Shown piece by piece: positions 44,142 through 53,217 of a stretch of DNA of 64,000 nt. Made by a program: the position numbers and the translations under genes. The DNA is taken from NCBI RefSeq assembly GCF_029945685.1, contig NZ_JAQSDA010000027.1, positions 186,001-250,000 of the forward strand, read 5' to 3'. Within the stretch, counting starts at the first letter, position 1. Every line of letters begins with the position of its first letter. Under the pieces are notes generated by a model. That model made no database searches. It had not been told where the DNA came from and worked only from the letters and a program-made list of their open reading frames with translations. Source of the DNA: Polaromonas sp. GTDB lineage: Bacteria; Pseudomonadota; Gammaproteobacteria; Burkholderiales; Burkholderiaceae_C.

Positions 44142-44918
44142 TTAATGGAACTTGGCGGACAACTCTTTGCTGACCCACACCTTGGCATCGATGCTGCCAA
44201 CGCGCGACAACTGCATTTCATACTCGTACCTGTCCGGGCGGTACAGACCATGCAGCCATTGAATCGGGCGGTCCTGCTCGTCATAGACCAGGCGGCGCAC
44301 GGCCAGCAGGGCCGAACCGACCGCCACGTCCAGATGTTTGGCCACCATGACATCGGCCAGCCGCGCGGAAATGGTCTGGTGGGCACGGCCGACCTGGACT
44401 CCGGACTCCTCGAGCAGCACGAGGATCGGCTTTTTGGCCAGCTCTCGCCGCCCGAACTTGCGGGCAATGTCCGCCGGCACATAGGTCGTGATGTGGGACA
44501 CCGGACCTTCCCGTGTGCTGCGCACCCGGATTGCTTTTTGCACCGGGTCGCCCGGCTTGAGCTGCAGCGCAGTGGCGACGCTGGCAGAGGCGGTCACCAG
44601 CTCTACCTCGAGCACGTTGACCGAGGTTTTCAGTCCCATGCTGACCAGGTTCTCCAGCAGACCGGTGAGCTGGGCCCGCTGCGCCGTCTGGCCGCGCGGC
44701 GCGGCCGGCGAAGCGCCAACGTCCAGCGCCCGCGTGCCTCGACCCGGCTCGCGCGAAATCAGGCCCTCGGACGCCAGCTGCTCCAGCGCCCGCCGCACGG
44801 TGACACGCGCCACGCCGAACTGCTGCATCAGCGCCAACTCGCCGGGAAATCCTTCCGAGAACCGGCCTTCATGCAATTGCTCACGGAGCACCAGGTAGAT
44901 CTGGTGGTACTTCGTCAT
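44142..44918 (-). CDS. GntR-family regulator, HutC/UTRA type
   Basis: 258 residues from ATG 44918 (MTKYHQIYLVL). An in-frame ATG at 44936 lies almost on the predicted transcription start, so the shorter form is preferred. The winged helix has LMQQFGVARVTVRRALEQLA and REPGRGTRAL. The C-terminal UTRA domain (from about 90) contains DPVQKAIRVRSTREGPVSHI and QLSRVGSIDAKVWVSKE. UTRA senses small organic effectors, so the regulator probably responds to the operon substrate or an intermediate. It heads the 14-gene catabolic operon and has its own operator. Confidence 0.92.
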   Translation of the reverse strand: MTKYHQIYLVLREQLHEGRFSEGFPGELALMQQFGVARVTVRRALEQLASEGLISREPGRGTRALDVGASPAAPRGQTAQRAQLTGLLENLVSMGLKTSVNVLEVELVTASASVATALQLKPGDPVQKAIRVRSTREGPVSHITTYVPADIARKFGRRELAKKPILVLLEESGVQVGRAHQTISARLADVMVAKHLDVAVGSALLAVRRLVYDEQDRPIQWLHGLYRPDRYEYEMQLSRVGSIDAKVWVSKELSAKFH

Positions 44919-44942
44919 GGGCAATACGGGTGACATGGGCCG

Positions 44943-44978
44943 ATGTTAGGAACAGTCCTATTGTTCTGTCAATAGGAC
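44943..44978 (-). promoter_or_regulatory. Promoter and perfect GntR operator of the catabolic operon
   Basis: GTCCTATTG (44955-44963), TTCTGT, CAATAGGAC (44970-44978): a perfect 9+9 bp inverted repeat. On the minus strand it overlaps a perfect -35 TTGACA (44967-44972), an 18-bp spacer and -10 TAACAT (44943-44948). Bound repressor would cover the -35. Confidence 0.8.
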
Positions 44979-45180
44979 ATTTGACGCATCGCGTCATCCA
45001 AGGGTTTCCCCGCACCATGCAGCATTGCTTCGCACCAGATGCGGGCGCCGCGCACCAGAACCAGCATCAAAACCGGAGCTTGTCCGGGCGCTCCGTGTAG
45101 CGCCCGGTGCCTCGGTCAAAGGTCATGCGCTCACGCGCCTGGCGACCTCCGGGCGGCCAGGTCCCGCCCTTCCCTGCAGT

Positions 45181-45220
45181 TCTCAGCTGTTCTCAGCTGT
45201 GCTCAGCTGTTTTCAGCTTT
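45181..45220. repeat. Tandem 10-bp repeat, four units
   Basis: TCTCAGCTGT twice, then GCTCAGCTGT and TTTCAGCTTT. It includes the msrA stop codon and lies in the 276-bp space between msrA and the gntR promoter. The rest of that space holds nothing recognisable apart from the promoter and operator. Confidence 0.9.
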
Positions 45221-45773
45221 TGGCGTATTCCGAAAAGGTCTTGCGGAACTTGGCCACCTTGGGCCCGGCCACCGCCATGCAGTAGCCCTGGTTCGGGTTC
45301 TTCTCGAAGAAGTCCTGGTGGTATTCCTCGGCCGGCGAGTAGTTGTCCACCGGCAGCACCTCGGTGACAACGGGCTTGCCAAACAGCTTGTCGCGGTTCA
45401 GCGCGCTGACCATGTCCTCGGCCACCTGCTTCTGCTCGGGCGTGGCGTAATAGATGCCGCTGCGGTACTGCGTGCCGGTGTCGTTGCCCTGGCGGTTCAA
45501 GGTGGTCGGGTCGTGGATCACGAAGAAGATTTCAAGAATGGCCCGCAGGTTGATCTGCGCCGGGTCATAGACCAGCTTGACGACCTCGTTGTGCCCGGTG
45601 GTGCCGGTGCACACCTGCTCGTAGCTCGGGTTGCTGATGTGGCCATTGCTGTAGCCCGACTCCACGTCAGCAATACCGCGCACCTGGACAAACACCGCTT
45701 CGGTGCACCAGAAGCAGCCGCCGCCCAGCGTGATGGTCTGCAGGCTCGTGCCGTTCGATGGGTCTTGTGTCAT
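45213..45773 (-). CDS. msrA: Peptide-methionine (S)-S-oxide reductase MsrA
   Basis: 186 residues from ATG 45773; upstream in-frame sequence is not conserved. The catalytic motif GGGCFWCTEAVF lies near residue 18-29. EVVKLVYDPAQI, FFVIHDPTTLNRQGND and GTQYRSGIYY are the family core. It repairs methionine S-sulfoxide in proteins, with thioredoxin as reductant. The stop codon is inside a 10-bp tandem repeat. Confidence 0.97.
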   Translation of the reverse strand: MTQDPSNGTSLQTITLGGGCFWCTEAVFVQVRGIADVESGYSNGHISNPSYEQVCTGTTGHNEVVKLVYDPAQINLRAILEIFFVIHDPTTLNRQGNDTGTQYRSGIYYATPEQKQVAEDMVSALNRDKLFGKPVVTEVLPVDNYSPAEEYHQDFFEKNPNQGYCMAVAGPKVAKFRKTFSEYAKS

Positions 45774-45933
45774 GGGGGATCCTTGTTTGGTTACGATGGG
45801 CCGGTTCCGGCTGATTTCTGTTCTGCGCGCCTGAGCGAATGGTATTGAATTCAGGCAATGATCATCCGACAAAGCAGAAAACCCCTGAACCGCCGTGCCG
45901 CAGCCGCGCAACCTGTTTCCTGAAGTTCATGAG

Positions 45934-45989
45934 TCAAATCGGCCTCCAGCCCTTTCCACGCCTGCGCAAGCAGCTATCTATTTGAGAGC
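45934..45989 (+). repeat. Dispersed repeat family B, copy 6 (upstream of the ydcF-like gene)
   Basis: TCAAATCGGCCTCCAGCCCT followed by T, seven bases, CTGCGC, two bases, GCAGCTATCTATTTGAGAGC. It ends seven bases before the ATG of the YdcF gene and so replaces most of its leader. Confidence 0.85.
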
Positions 45990-45996
45990 ATTTTGA

Positions 45997-46767
45997 ATGA
46001 TGTCCCTGGGTGAACTCAAGCCAATTCTCGCCACGCTGGTGCTGCCGCCCGCGGCGCCCCTGCTGCTGGCGCTGCTGGGCCTGGTGCTGGCCATCCGCAA
46101 AAGGGCATCGGGCCTGTTGCTGGCCTTTGCGGGCCTGGCCCTGCTCTGGTTCCTGAGCTGCCATGCGGTCGCCGTGTGGCTGGCGCAGACCATCCTGCCG
46201 CAGTACGCGCCGCTGACGGTAACCGCGCTGAAAAGTGGCGGCGTGCAGGCCATTGTGGTGCTGGGCGGCGGGGTTCACCCGGTTGCCCCGGAGTACGGCG
46301 AGGCGCAGTCTTCCCCCGCCGCGGCCATGCGCCTGCGTTACGGCGTCTGGCTGGCGCGCCAGACCGGCCTGCCGGTGGCGTTTGCAGGCGGCATGGGCTG
46401 GGGCGCGGCCGACGCACAAGCCCTGTCGGAAGGCGAAGTCGCCCGCCGCATGGCTGAGCGGGACTACGGGCTGAAGCTGCGCTGGATCGACGACCGGTCG
46501 CGCGACACCGCCGAGAACGCCAGCCTGCTCAGGCCGCTGCTGCAAAAAGACGGCGTGCAGCGGATCGCGCTGGTCACCCATGCCTGGCACATGCCGCGCT
46601 CGGTACTGGCATTCGAGCACGCCGGCTTCCTGGTGACCGCTGCGCCCATGGGTTTCATGCTGCCCAGCCGCAACGGCGTGCTCGAATGGCTGCCCTCCGG
46701 CGATGGCCTGGATGCGTCGCGGCTGGTGCTCAAGGAGTGGCTGGCGCTGCGTATTGCCCGGCCTTGA
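45997..46767 (+). CDS. YdcF/ElyC-family (DUF218) membrane protein
   Basis: 256 residues with two N-terminal helices (LPPAAPLLLALLGLVLAI and GLLLAFAGLALLWFLSC) and a DUF218 Rossmann-like domain: IVVLGGGVHPVAPEYGE, WLARQTGLPVAFAGGMGW, DDRSRDTAENASL and RIALVTHAWHMPRSVLAF. ElyC-like proteins affect envelope glycan and lipid-carrier metabolism in E. coli; the enzymatic activity is unsettled. The ATG lies just beyond a family B repeat and the ribosome site is weak. Confidence 0.9.
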   Translation: MMSLGELKPILATLVLPPAAPLLLALLGLVLAIRKRASGLLLAFAGLALLWFLSCHAVAVWLAQTILPQYAPLTVTALKSGGVQAIVVLGGGVHPVAPEYGEAQSSPAAAMRLRYGVWLARQTGLPVAFAGGMGWGAADAQALSEGEVARRMAERDYGLKLRWIDDRSRDTAENASLLRPLLQKDGVQRIALVTHAWHMPRSVLAFEHAGFLVTAAPMGFMLPSRNGVLEWLPSGDGLDASRLVLKEWLALRIARP

Positions 46768-46827
46768 TCTGCCGCAAGCTTTACCCCATCTTCACCTGCC
46801 TGAGCCCGGATAAAGTGGGCGGGTCCC

Positions 46828-46876
46828 TTGACGGACCGGGAGCAAGGCACTACATTACTAACCAGTCAGTCAGTAA
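46828..46876 (+). promoter_or_regulatory. Promoter and candidate TetR operator
   Basis: -35 TTGACG (46828-46833), 17-bp spacer, -10 TACATT (46851-46856). An imperfect dyad TTACTAAC (46855-46862), six bases, GTCAGTAA (46869-46876) overlaps the -10 and start site, 3 bp before the TetR ATG. Confidence 0.65.
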
Positions 46877-46879
46877 CTA

Positions 46880-47566
46880 ATGTCTATCTCCACCTTCCTC
46901 AGCGATACCACCGCCACGCTCTCGGCCAAACGCGAGCGTCGCAAAGAGGCGCGCCCCGGCGAACTGCTGGACGCCGCCCTTGACCTGTTTGTCGAAAAAG
47001 GTTTTGCCGCGACCCGCGCCGAAGAAGTAGCAGCCCGCGCCGGTGTTTCCAAGGGCACGCTGTTCCTGTATTTCCAGAGCAAGGAAGAACTGCTCAAGGC
47101 TGTCGTGCGCGAAAACATCTCGGGCCGCTTCAAGGAGTGGAACGACGAGTTCGAACGTTTTGAAGGCACGGCCGCCGAAATGCTGGCCTACTGCATGACG
47201 GTGTGGTGGGAGCGTGTCGGTGCCACCCGAGCCTCGGGCATCACCAAACTCATGATGAGCGAAGCCGGCAATTTTCCGGAAATTACCGCTTTTTACCAGC
47301 AGGAAGTCATCCTGCCAGGCCAGACCCTGATTCGCCGCATCATGCAGCGAGGCATCGACCGCGGCGAATTCCGGCCCATGGACCTGGACCACGCCATCTA
47401 CAGCGTGATTGCACCCATGATTTTCCTGATTCTGGCCAAACACTCCGCGGGCACCTGCGCAGACCCCGGCCTGCCGGGCAACGCGGCGAAGTACATCGCC
47501 ACCCAGGTTGACACCATCCTCCACGGAATCTGCGCGACCCCCACCACCGACAAAGCGAAAAAATGA
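46880..47566 (+). CDS. TetR-family regulator of an RND efflux system
   Basis: 228 residues. The HTH reads ALDLFVEKGFAATRAEEVAA and RAGVSKGTLFLYFQSKEELL (residues about 33-75). The ligand domain includes VTRASGITKLMMSEAGNFPE-like sequence and a C-terminal VIAPMIFLILAKHSAG of the TetR_C type seen in AcrR-like regulators. Its last four bases overlap the start of the RND adaptor gene, so it is the first gene of the efflux operon and probably represses it, and itself, through the dyad upstream. Confidence 0.92.
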   Translation: MSISTFLSDTTATLSAKRERRKEARPGELLDAALDLFVEKGFAATRAEEVAARAGVSKGTLFLYFQSKEELLKAVVRENISGRFKEWNDEFERFEGTAAEMLAYCMTVWWERVGATRASGITKLMMSEAGNFPEITAFYQQEVILPGQTLIRRIMQRGIDRGEFRPMDLDHAIYSVIAPMIFLILAKHSAGTCADPGLPGNAAKYIATQVDTILHGICATPTTDKAKK

Positions 47567-48756
47567 AACCCTGGATCAAATGGGTCATTGCCCTCGTCCT
47601 GCTGCTGCTGCTGGCCACGGCCGTGTGGGGCACGTTGTCAGCTCGCAAAAAGCAGCAGCAGGCACTGGCCGATACCACCGCTGCCAAGGCGCAAACCGTG
47701 GTCGAACTGGCCGTCACCGATGTGTTCCAGGCCAAAACCGTGGAACTCAGCCAGGGCCTGCCGGTATCGGGTTCCCTCAAGGCCGTCAACTCCGCGTTCG
47801 TCAAGACGCGGGTGGCCGGCGAGCTGCAGGGCCTGACGGTGCGTGAAGGCGATAGCGTCAAGGCCGGACAGGTGCTGGCACGCATCGACGCCAGCGAATA
47901 CCAGTCGCGCATGCGGCAGGCGCAGGAGCAGGCGGATTCGGCCAAGGCGCAGATCGACATCGTGCAGCGCCAGTACGACAACAACCAGGCCCTGGTCAAC
48001 CAAGGTTTCATCTCCAAAACGGCGCTCGACGCCTCGCAGGCCAACCTCCATGCGGCCAAGGCCAACCACCGCGCCGCGCTTGCCGCTGCCGAGGTGGCCA
48101 GAAAATCACTGGACGACACGGTGCTGCGTGCCCCCCTGTCGGGACAGGTCGCGCAGCGCCTGGCCCAGCCCGGTGAACGCCTCGGGGTGGACGTGCGGGT
48201 ACTGGAAATTGTGGACCTGAGCCGGCTTGAATTGGAGGCCAGCCTGAGCGCAGCCGATGCGCTGACGGTGCGCCCCGGCCAGAGCGCCATACTGCAGATT
48301 GAAGGCAGCACGCAAACCGTCAAGGCGACGGTGGCTCGCATCAACCCCAGCGCGCAGGGCGGCAGCCGCAGCGTGCTGGTGTACCTGGCCATCGACAACA
48401 CAGCCACGCCTCTGGGCCTGCGCCAGGGCCTGTTTGCGCAGGGCACCCTGGGCACCACACGCATACCGGCCCTCGCCGTACCGTTGAGCGCCGTGCGCAC
48501 CGACAAACCCGCGCCTTATGTGCAGGTGGTGGACAACAAGCAGGTGGTGCACAAGCCGGTGCAAATGGGCCTGCGCGGCAGCAGCGCCGCCGACGCGGGC
48601 AGCAGCACCCTGGTGGCCGTCAAGGGACTGGCTGAAAACGCGGTGGTGATCGCCGGCGCCGTGGGCACCCTGCGCGAGGGCACGGCCGTGAAGTTCACGC
48701 AGGCGCCCGCATGGGCCCAGACTGCACCCGCGGCTACCGCCAGAACCGCGCCGTAA
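47563..48756 (+). CDS. RND efflux periplasmic adaptor (membrane fusion protein)
   Basis: 397 residues. An N-terminal membrane anchor (WVIALVLLLLLATAVWGTL) is followed by the biotinyl-lipoyl half KTRVAGELQGLTVREGDSVK, a coiled-coil hairpin (about 110-175, QEQADSAKAQIDIVQRQYDN), the second lipoyl half LDDTVLRAPLSGQVAQRLAQ and a beta-barrel. It links the inner-membrane pump to an outer-membrane channel. It is separated from the pump gene only by a family A repeat. Confidence 0.93.
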   Translation: MKPWIKWVIALVLLLLLATAVWGTLSARKKQQQALADTTAAKAQTVVELAVTDVFQAKTVELSQGLPVSGSLKAVNSAFVKTRVAGELQGLTVREGDSVKAGQVLARIDASEYQSRMRQAQEQADSAKAQIDIVQRQYDNNQALVNQGFISKTALDASQANLHAAKANHRAALAAAEVARKSLDDTVLRAPLSGQVAQRLAQPGERLGVDVRVLEIVDLSRLELEASLSAADALTVRPGQSAILQIEGSTQTVKATVARINPSAQGGSRSVLVYLAIDNTATPLGLRQGLFAQGTLGTTRIPALAVPLSAVRTDKPAPYVQVVDNKQVVHKPVQMGLRGSSAADAGSSTLVAVKGLAENAVVIAGAVGTLREGTAVKFTQAPAWAQTAPAATARTAP

Positions 48757-48766
48757 GCCAGATGTG

Positions 48767-48838
48767 CTGCCCCCACGCTCTCTGCGTTCGCTGCCCCCCG
48801 AGGGGGCGCTCAGTGCCCTTCGGGCGGCCGGGCGGGTA
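48767..48838 (+). repeat. Dispersed palindromic repeat family A, copy 4 (inside the efflux operon)
   Basis: It begins GCTGCCCCCACGCTC and carries the CTGCCCCCCGAGGGGGCGCT palindrome. The right half differs (CAGTGCCCTTCGGGCGGCCG), so it is a truncated or rearranged copy. It fills the gap between adaptor and pump genes and ends 5 bp before the pump ATG. Confidence 0.8.
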
Positions 48839-48843
48839 CTGAT

Positions 48844-51800
48844 ATGTGGTTCACGCAGGTCAGCCTGAAAAATCCGGTCTTCGCGACCATGGTGATGCTC
48901 GCCATCGTGGTGCTGGGTCTGTTTTCCTACCAGCGCCTGCAGGTGGACCAGTTTCCCAACATCGACTTTCCGGTGGTGGTGGTCACGACGGAATACCCGG
49001 GGGCTTCCCCCGAAATCGTCGAAAGCGAAGTCACCAAAAAAATCGAGGAAGGCGTCAACTCGATCGCCGGCATCAATGCCCTGACCTCCCGCAGCTACGA
49101 AGGCCAGTCGGTCGTCATCATCGAGTTCCAGCTGCACATTGACGGCCGCAAGGCCGCGGAAGACGTGCGCGAAAAGATTGCTTCGCTGCGTCCGCTGCTC
49201 CGTGACGAGGTCAAGGAGCCACGCGTGCTCCGCTTCGACCCGGCCAACCGCGCCATCTGGTCGGTTGCCGTGTTGCCGATGGCTGCAGGCGCCGATGGCA
49301 AAACACCTGCAGCGGCAGGCACAGCGACCTTGCCCACCGCCGTCGAACTGACCAACTGGGCCGACCAGGTGCTCAAGAAGCGGCTGGAAAACGTGCGCGG
49401 CGTCGGCTCGGTCAGCCTGGTGGGCGGCAGCAAGCGCGAAATCAACATCTACCTGAACCCGCAGGCCATGGAGGCGCTGGGCATCACGGCCGACCAGGTG
49501 GCGAGCGCCGTGCGCAATGAAAACCAGGACCTGCCGGTGGGCGCCATCCGTTCGCTGGCACAGGAACGCGTCGTGAAAATCGACGCCCGCATGAAACGGC
49601 CCGAAGACTTCGGCAAGATCATCGTCGCGCGCAAGGTGTCCGCCGCCGGCGCGGGAAGCACCGTCACCGTGGACCAGGTCGCCACCATCCGCGACGGCTC
49701 GCAGGAGATCGACAGCCTGGCGCTATACAACGGCCAGCGCACGCTGCTGCTGACGGTGCAGAAGGCCCAGGGCGAAAACACCATTGCCGTGGTGGACGGG
49801 CTGAACAGCGCGATCAAGGAATTGCAGGCGCAGCTTCCGCCCGGCACGCGGCTGGAGCAGATCGGCGACGGCTCGCGGCCCATCCGGGTCGCGGTTGAAA
49901 ACGTGCGCCGCACGCTGATTGAAGGCGCGCTGCTGACGGTGCTGATTGTTTTTCTGTTCCTGAACTCGTGGCGCTCCACGGTGATCACCGGCCTGACGCT
50001 GCCGATCTCCATCATCGGCACCTTCCTGTTCATGAACCTGTTCGGCTTCACCATCAACATGATCACGCTGATGGCGCTGAGCCTGTGTGTGGGCCTGCTG
50101 ATCGACGATGCGATTGTGGTGCGCGAGAACATCGTGCGCCACGTGCAGATGGGCAAGCTGCCCTACCAGGCCGCGATGGAAGGCACGCAGGAAATCGGCC
50201 TCGCGGTGCTGGCCACCACGTTTTCCATCGTGGCGGTGTTCCTGCCCATCGGTTTCATGGGTGGCATCATCGGCAAGTTCTTCCACGAGTTCGGCGTCAC
50301 CATCGTGGCGGCGGTGCTGATCTCGATGTTTGTCAGCTTCACGCTGGACCCGATGCTCTCCAGCATCTGGCATGACCCCAGCATTCATGCCCACGGCCAG
50401 CATGGCAAGCCGGTCACTTTTTACGACAGGACCATAGGCCGGGTGACCGGCTGGTTCGAGCGCGCCACCGACTCGCTGGCCGAGACCTACCAGCGCATCC
50501 TGCGCTGGGCCCTGGTCCACCGCCTGGCCACGGTGGGGCTGGCCCTGGCGATTTTTGTGACCAGCGTTTTCATGGTGCCCCTGCTCGGCACCGAGTTCGT
50601 GCCCAAGGCCGACTTCTCGGAAACCTCGCTCAATTTCTACACGCCGGTGGGTTCGTCGCTGGAGACGACCGAAGCCAAGACGCGGCAGGTCGAAACCATT
50701 CTGCGCGAATTCCCCGAGGTGAAATACACGCTGTCGACCATCAACACCGGCAATGCGCAGGGCAAGATGTACGCCAGCATCTATGTGCGCCTGGTGGACC
50801 GCAAGGCCAGAGCCCGCAACGTGGACGAGATGTCCGGCGTGCTGCGTGAACGGCTCAAACAGGTGCCCGGCATCACCGTCACCCACGTCGGTCTGCTCGA
50901 CGCGGTGGGCGGCAACAAACAGGTGGAGTTTTCGCTGCAGGGCGCCGACCTGAAGGAGCTGGAGCGCTTGACCGGCCTGGTGATGGCCAGAATCAGCGGC
51001 ATCCCCGGCCTGGTGGATCTGGACTCCAGCCTCAAGGCCGACAAACCGACCATCGAGGTGGACGTCAAGCGCAATGCCGCGTCCGACCTGGGCCTGTCGG
51101 TCTCGCAGATTGCGGCTTCGCTGCGCACGCTGGTGGCCGGGCAGACGGTGGGCAACTGGCGCGCGCCCGACGACCAGACCTACGACGTGAATGTGCGGCT
51201 CGCACCCGACGCCCGCAATACGCCGCAGGACCTGGAGCGCCTGCCCTTCATCAGCAGCGTGATCGGCAACAACCCCGACGGCTCGGCCCGCACGGTGCGC
51301 CTGAGCCAGGTGGCCACGGTGAAGGAAGCCACCGGCCCGAACCAGATCAACCGGCGCGACCTGACGCGCGAAGTCGCCATCAATGCCAACGTCTACAACC
51401 GCTCGGCCGGCGAGGTGTCCACCGACATCCGCAAGGCGCTCGACGGCATCAGCTTTCCGCCCGGCTACCGCTACCAGTTTGGCGGCTCGACCAAGAACAT
51501 GGCCGAGTCCTTTGGTTATGCCATCTCTGCGCTGGTCATGGCGATCCTGTTCATCTACATGATCCTGGCCAGCCAGTTCAAGAGCTTTCTGCAGCCCATG
51601 GCGCTGATGACCTCGCTGCCGCTGACGCTGATCGGCGTGGTGCTGGCGCTGTTGTTGTTCCGCTCGACGCTGTCGATGTTTTCCATCATCGGCGTGGTGA
51701 TGCTGATGGGCCTGGTCACAAAAAACGCCATCCTGCTGGTGGACTTTGCGATCCGCATGCGTGACGAAGGCATGGAACGCAGCGAGGCCCTGCTGGTGGC

Positions 51801-52071
51801 CGCCCGTGTACGCCTGCGCCCCATCCTGATGACCACGCTGGCCATGATTTTCGGCATGGTGCCGCTGGCCTTTGCCTTGACCGAGGGCTCGGAGCAGCGC
51901 GCGCCCATGGGCCAGGCCGTGATTGGCGGCGTCATCACCTCCTCGCTGCTGACGCTGGTGGTGGTGCCCGTGACCTATTGCTACCTGGATGATCTGGCGC
52001 AATGGTTCAAAAGAATCTTCACCGGGCGGCGCGCCCTGCCCGCCCCGGTGGTTGCCCCCCAACTAAAATGA
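48844..52071 (+). CDS. RND-family efflux pump, inner-membrane permease (AcrB/MexF-like superfamily)
   Basis: 1075 residues with 12 expected membrane helices and two large periplasmic loops. It begins [20 protein letters not shown]. Helix 4 carries the proton-relay pair in [16 protein letters not shown] (near residue 421). Typical RND segments include [33 protein letters not shown] and [20 protein letters not shown]. Drug, dye or organic-compound efflux driven by protons is expected; the substrate is unknown. An outer-membrane TolC-like gene lies 1.1 kb downstream and may complete the tripartite pump. Confidence 0.94.
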   Translation: MWFTQVSLKNPVFATMVMLAIVVLGLFSYQRLQVDQFPNIDFPVVVVTTEYPGASPEIVESEVTKKIEEGVNSIAGINALTSRSYEGQSVVIIEFQLHIDGRKAAEDVREKIASLRPLLRDEVKEPRVLRFDPANRAIWSVAVLPMAAGADGKTPAAAGTATLPTAVELTNWADQVLKKRLENVRGVGSVSLVGGSKREINIYLNPQAMEALGITADQVASAVRNENQDLPVGAIRSLAQERVVKIDARMKRPEDFGKIIVARKVSAAGAGSTVTVDQVATIRDGSQEIDSLALYNGQRTLLLTVQKAQGENTIAVVDGLNSAIKELQAQLPPGTRLEQIGDGSRPIRVAVENVRRTLIEGALLTVLIVFLFLNSWRSTVITGLTLPISIIGTFLFMNLFGFTINMITLMALSLCVGLLIDDAIVVRENIVRHVQMGKLPYQAAMEGTQEIGLAVLATTFSIVAVFLPIGFMGGIIGKFFHEFGVTIVAAVLISMFVSFTLDPMLSSIWHDPSIHAHGQHGKPVTFYDRTIGRVTGWFERATDSLAETYQRILRWALVHRLATVGLALAIFVTSVFMVPLLGTEFVPKADFSETSLNFYTPVGSSLETTEAKTRQVETILREFPEVKYTLSTINTGNAQGKMYASIYVRLVDRKARARNVDEMSGVLRERLKQVPGITVTHVGLLDAVGGNKQVEFSLQGADLKELERLTGLVMARISGIPGLVDLDSSLKADKPTIEVDVKRNAASDLGLSVSQIAASLRTLVAGQTVGNWRAPDDQTYDVNVRLAPDARNTPQDLERLPFISSVIGNNPDGSARTVRLSQVATVKEATGPNQINRRDLTREVAINANVYNRSAGEVSTDIRKALDGISFPPGYRYQFGGSTKNMAESFGYAISALVMAILFIYMILASQFKSFLQPMALMTSLPLTLIGVVLALLLFRSTLSMFSIIGVVMLMGLVTKNAILLVDFAIRMRDEGMERSEALLVAARVRLRPILMTTLAMIFGMVPLAFALTEGSEQRAPMGQAVIGGVITSSLLTLVVVPVTYCYLDDLAQWFKRIFTGRRALPAPVVAPQLK

Positions 52072-52115
52072 CCGGTGTCTCCCCGACAGTCCCAACGTTT
52101 ATTACAGACCACACC

Positions 52116-52799
52116 ATGAACTACGAACAAGCCCGTTTCAACATGATCGAGCAGCAGATCCGCCCCTGGGAAGTGCTGGACAGCCAGGTCCTATCCCTGC
52201 TGGCAGTGGTCAAGCGCGAGGACTTCGTGCCGCCTGCGATGCGGGCCCTGGCTTTTGCCGACATGGAGATCCCGCTGGGCGCCGAGCCCGGCCAGTGCAT
52301 GCTGGCGCCCAAGGTCGAGGCACGCATGCTGCAGGACCTGGCGGTGCAGAAACACGAGAAAGTGCTGGAGATCGGCGCAGGCTCCGGTTACATGGCCGCC
52401 CTGCTGGCGCACCGCGCCCAGCAGGTCATCACGCTCGAGATCGACCCCGACCTGGCCCAGCTGGCCCGCGACAACCTGAAAAAAGCCGGCGTCTACAACG
52501 CCGAAGTACGCACCGGCGACGGTGCCGTCAAACTTGGCAAGGCGGTCTCGGGCAACGACCCGCTGAGCGGCCCCTTCGACGTGATCGTGCTCAGCGGCTC
52601 GGTCGCCGAGGTGCCGCCCGCGCTGCTGGCGATGCTGAAGATCGGCGGCCGGCTCAGCGCCGTGGTGGGTTTTGAACCCGTCATGCGTGCCACGCTGGTC
52701 ACCCGCGTCGGCGACGCCGCCTTTCGCACCACGCAGGGCTGGGACACGGTTGCTCCGCGCCTGCTCAACTTCCCCGAACCGTCGACATTCAACTTTTAA
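52116..52799 (+). CDS. Protein-L-isoaspartate O-methyltransferase family protein
   Basis: 227 residues from ATG 52116 (MNYEQARFNMIEQQIRPWEV). SAM-binding motif I is VLEIGAGSGYMAALLAHRA (near 80), followed by ITLEIDPDLAQLARDNL. The upstream GAEPGQCMLAPKVEARMLQD replaces the substrate-recognition G-x-S-Q-P of repair enzymes, so the protein may be a PCMT-family methyltransferase with another target. It leads a pcm/rhodanese/TolC trio that is common in Burkholderiales. Confidence 0.9.
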   Translation: MNYEQARFNMIEQQIRPWEVLDSQVLSLLAVVKREDFVPPAMRALAFADMEIPLGAEPGQCMLAPKVEARMLQDLAVQKHEKVLEIGAGSGYMAALLAHRAQQVITLEIDPDLAQLARDNLKKAGVYNAEVRTGDGAVKLGKAVSGNDPLSGPFDVIVLSGSVAEVPPALLAMLKIGGRLSAVVGFEPVMRATLVTRVGDAAFRTTQGWDTVAPRLLNFPEPSTFNF

Positions 52800-52813
52800 G
52801 CCGAGCCGTCCCG

Positions 52814-53170
52814 ATGATTGACCAGCTCTCCCCTGCCGACTTCAACGCCTGGCTTGCAGGCCTCCCCGCCGGCGGCCCCGCGCCCATCGTGCTGGATGTG
52901 CGCGAGCCGTGGGAAGTGCAGACAGCCTCGGTCCAGGAAGACGGTTTCAGGCTGCTGCACATTCCGATGCGCGCCGTCCCCGCGCGCATTTTTGACCTCA
53001 AGGAAGAACTGCCCACCGACCAGCCGGTGGCCTGCCTGTGCCACCACGGCGCGCGCAGCCAGCAGGTGGCCAGCTTCCTGGCGCAAAACGGTTTCACGCA
53101 AGTGGTCAACCTGCAGGGCGGCATCAACGCCTGGTCCGAGCAGCGCGACGCCTCCGTCCCGCGCTACTGA
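52814..53170 (+). CDS. Rhodanese-domain protein
   Basis: 118 residues, a single rhodanese domain. VLDVREPWEVQTAS, then the active-site loop VACLCHHGARSQQVASFL with the catalytic Cys in CHHGARS, and VVNLQGGINAWSEQ. Such proteins transfer sulfane sulfur or serve as persulfide carriers. It lies 14 bp after the methyltransferase gene and 47 bp before the TolC gene. Confidence 0.95.
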   Translation: MIDQLSPADFNAWLAGLPAGGPAPIVLDVREPWEVQTASVQEDGFRLLHIPMRAVPARIFDLKEELPTDQPVACLCHHGARSQQVASFLAQNGFTQVVNLQGGINAWSEQRDASVPRY

Positions 53171-53217
53171 GCTCCGGCCAACCCTCTTCACCGACTTCAC
53201 CCTCCATCAGGACACCC

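Noticed and set aside
45181..45220. CRISPR-like repeats
   Set aside because: Contiguous 10-bp units without spacers and no cas genes. A simple tandem repeat.
49723..52062. A 779-codon minus-strand frame inside the RND pump gene
   Set aside because: His/Gln/Arg-rich shadow of high-GC codons. The plus strand encodes a full RND permease.
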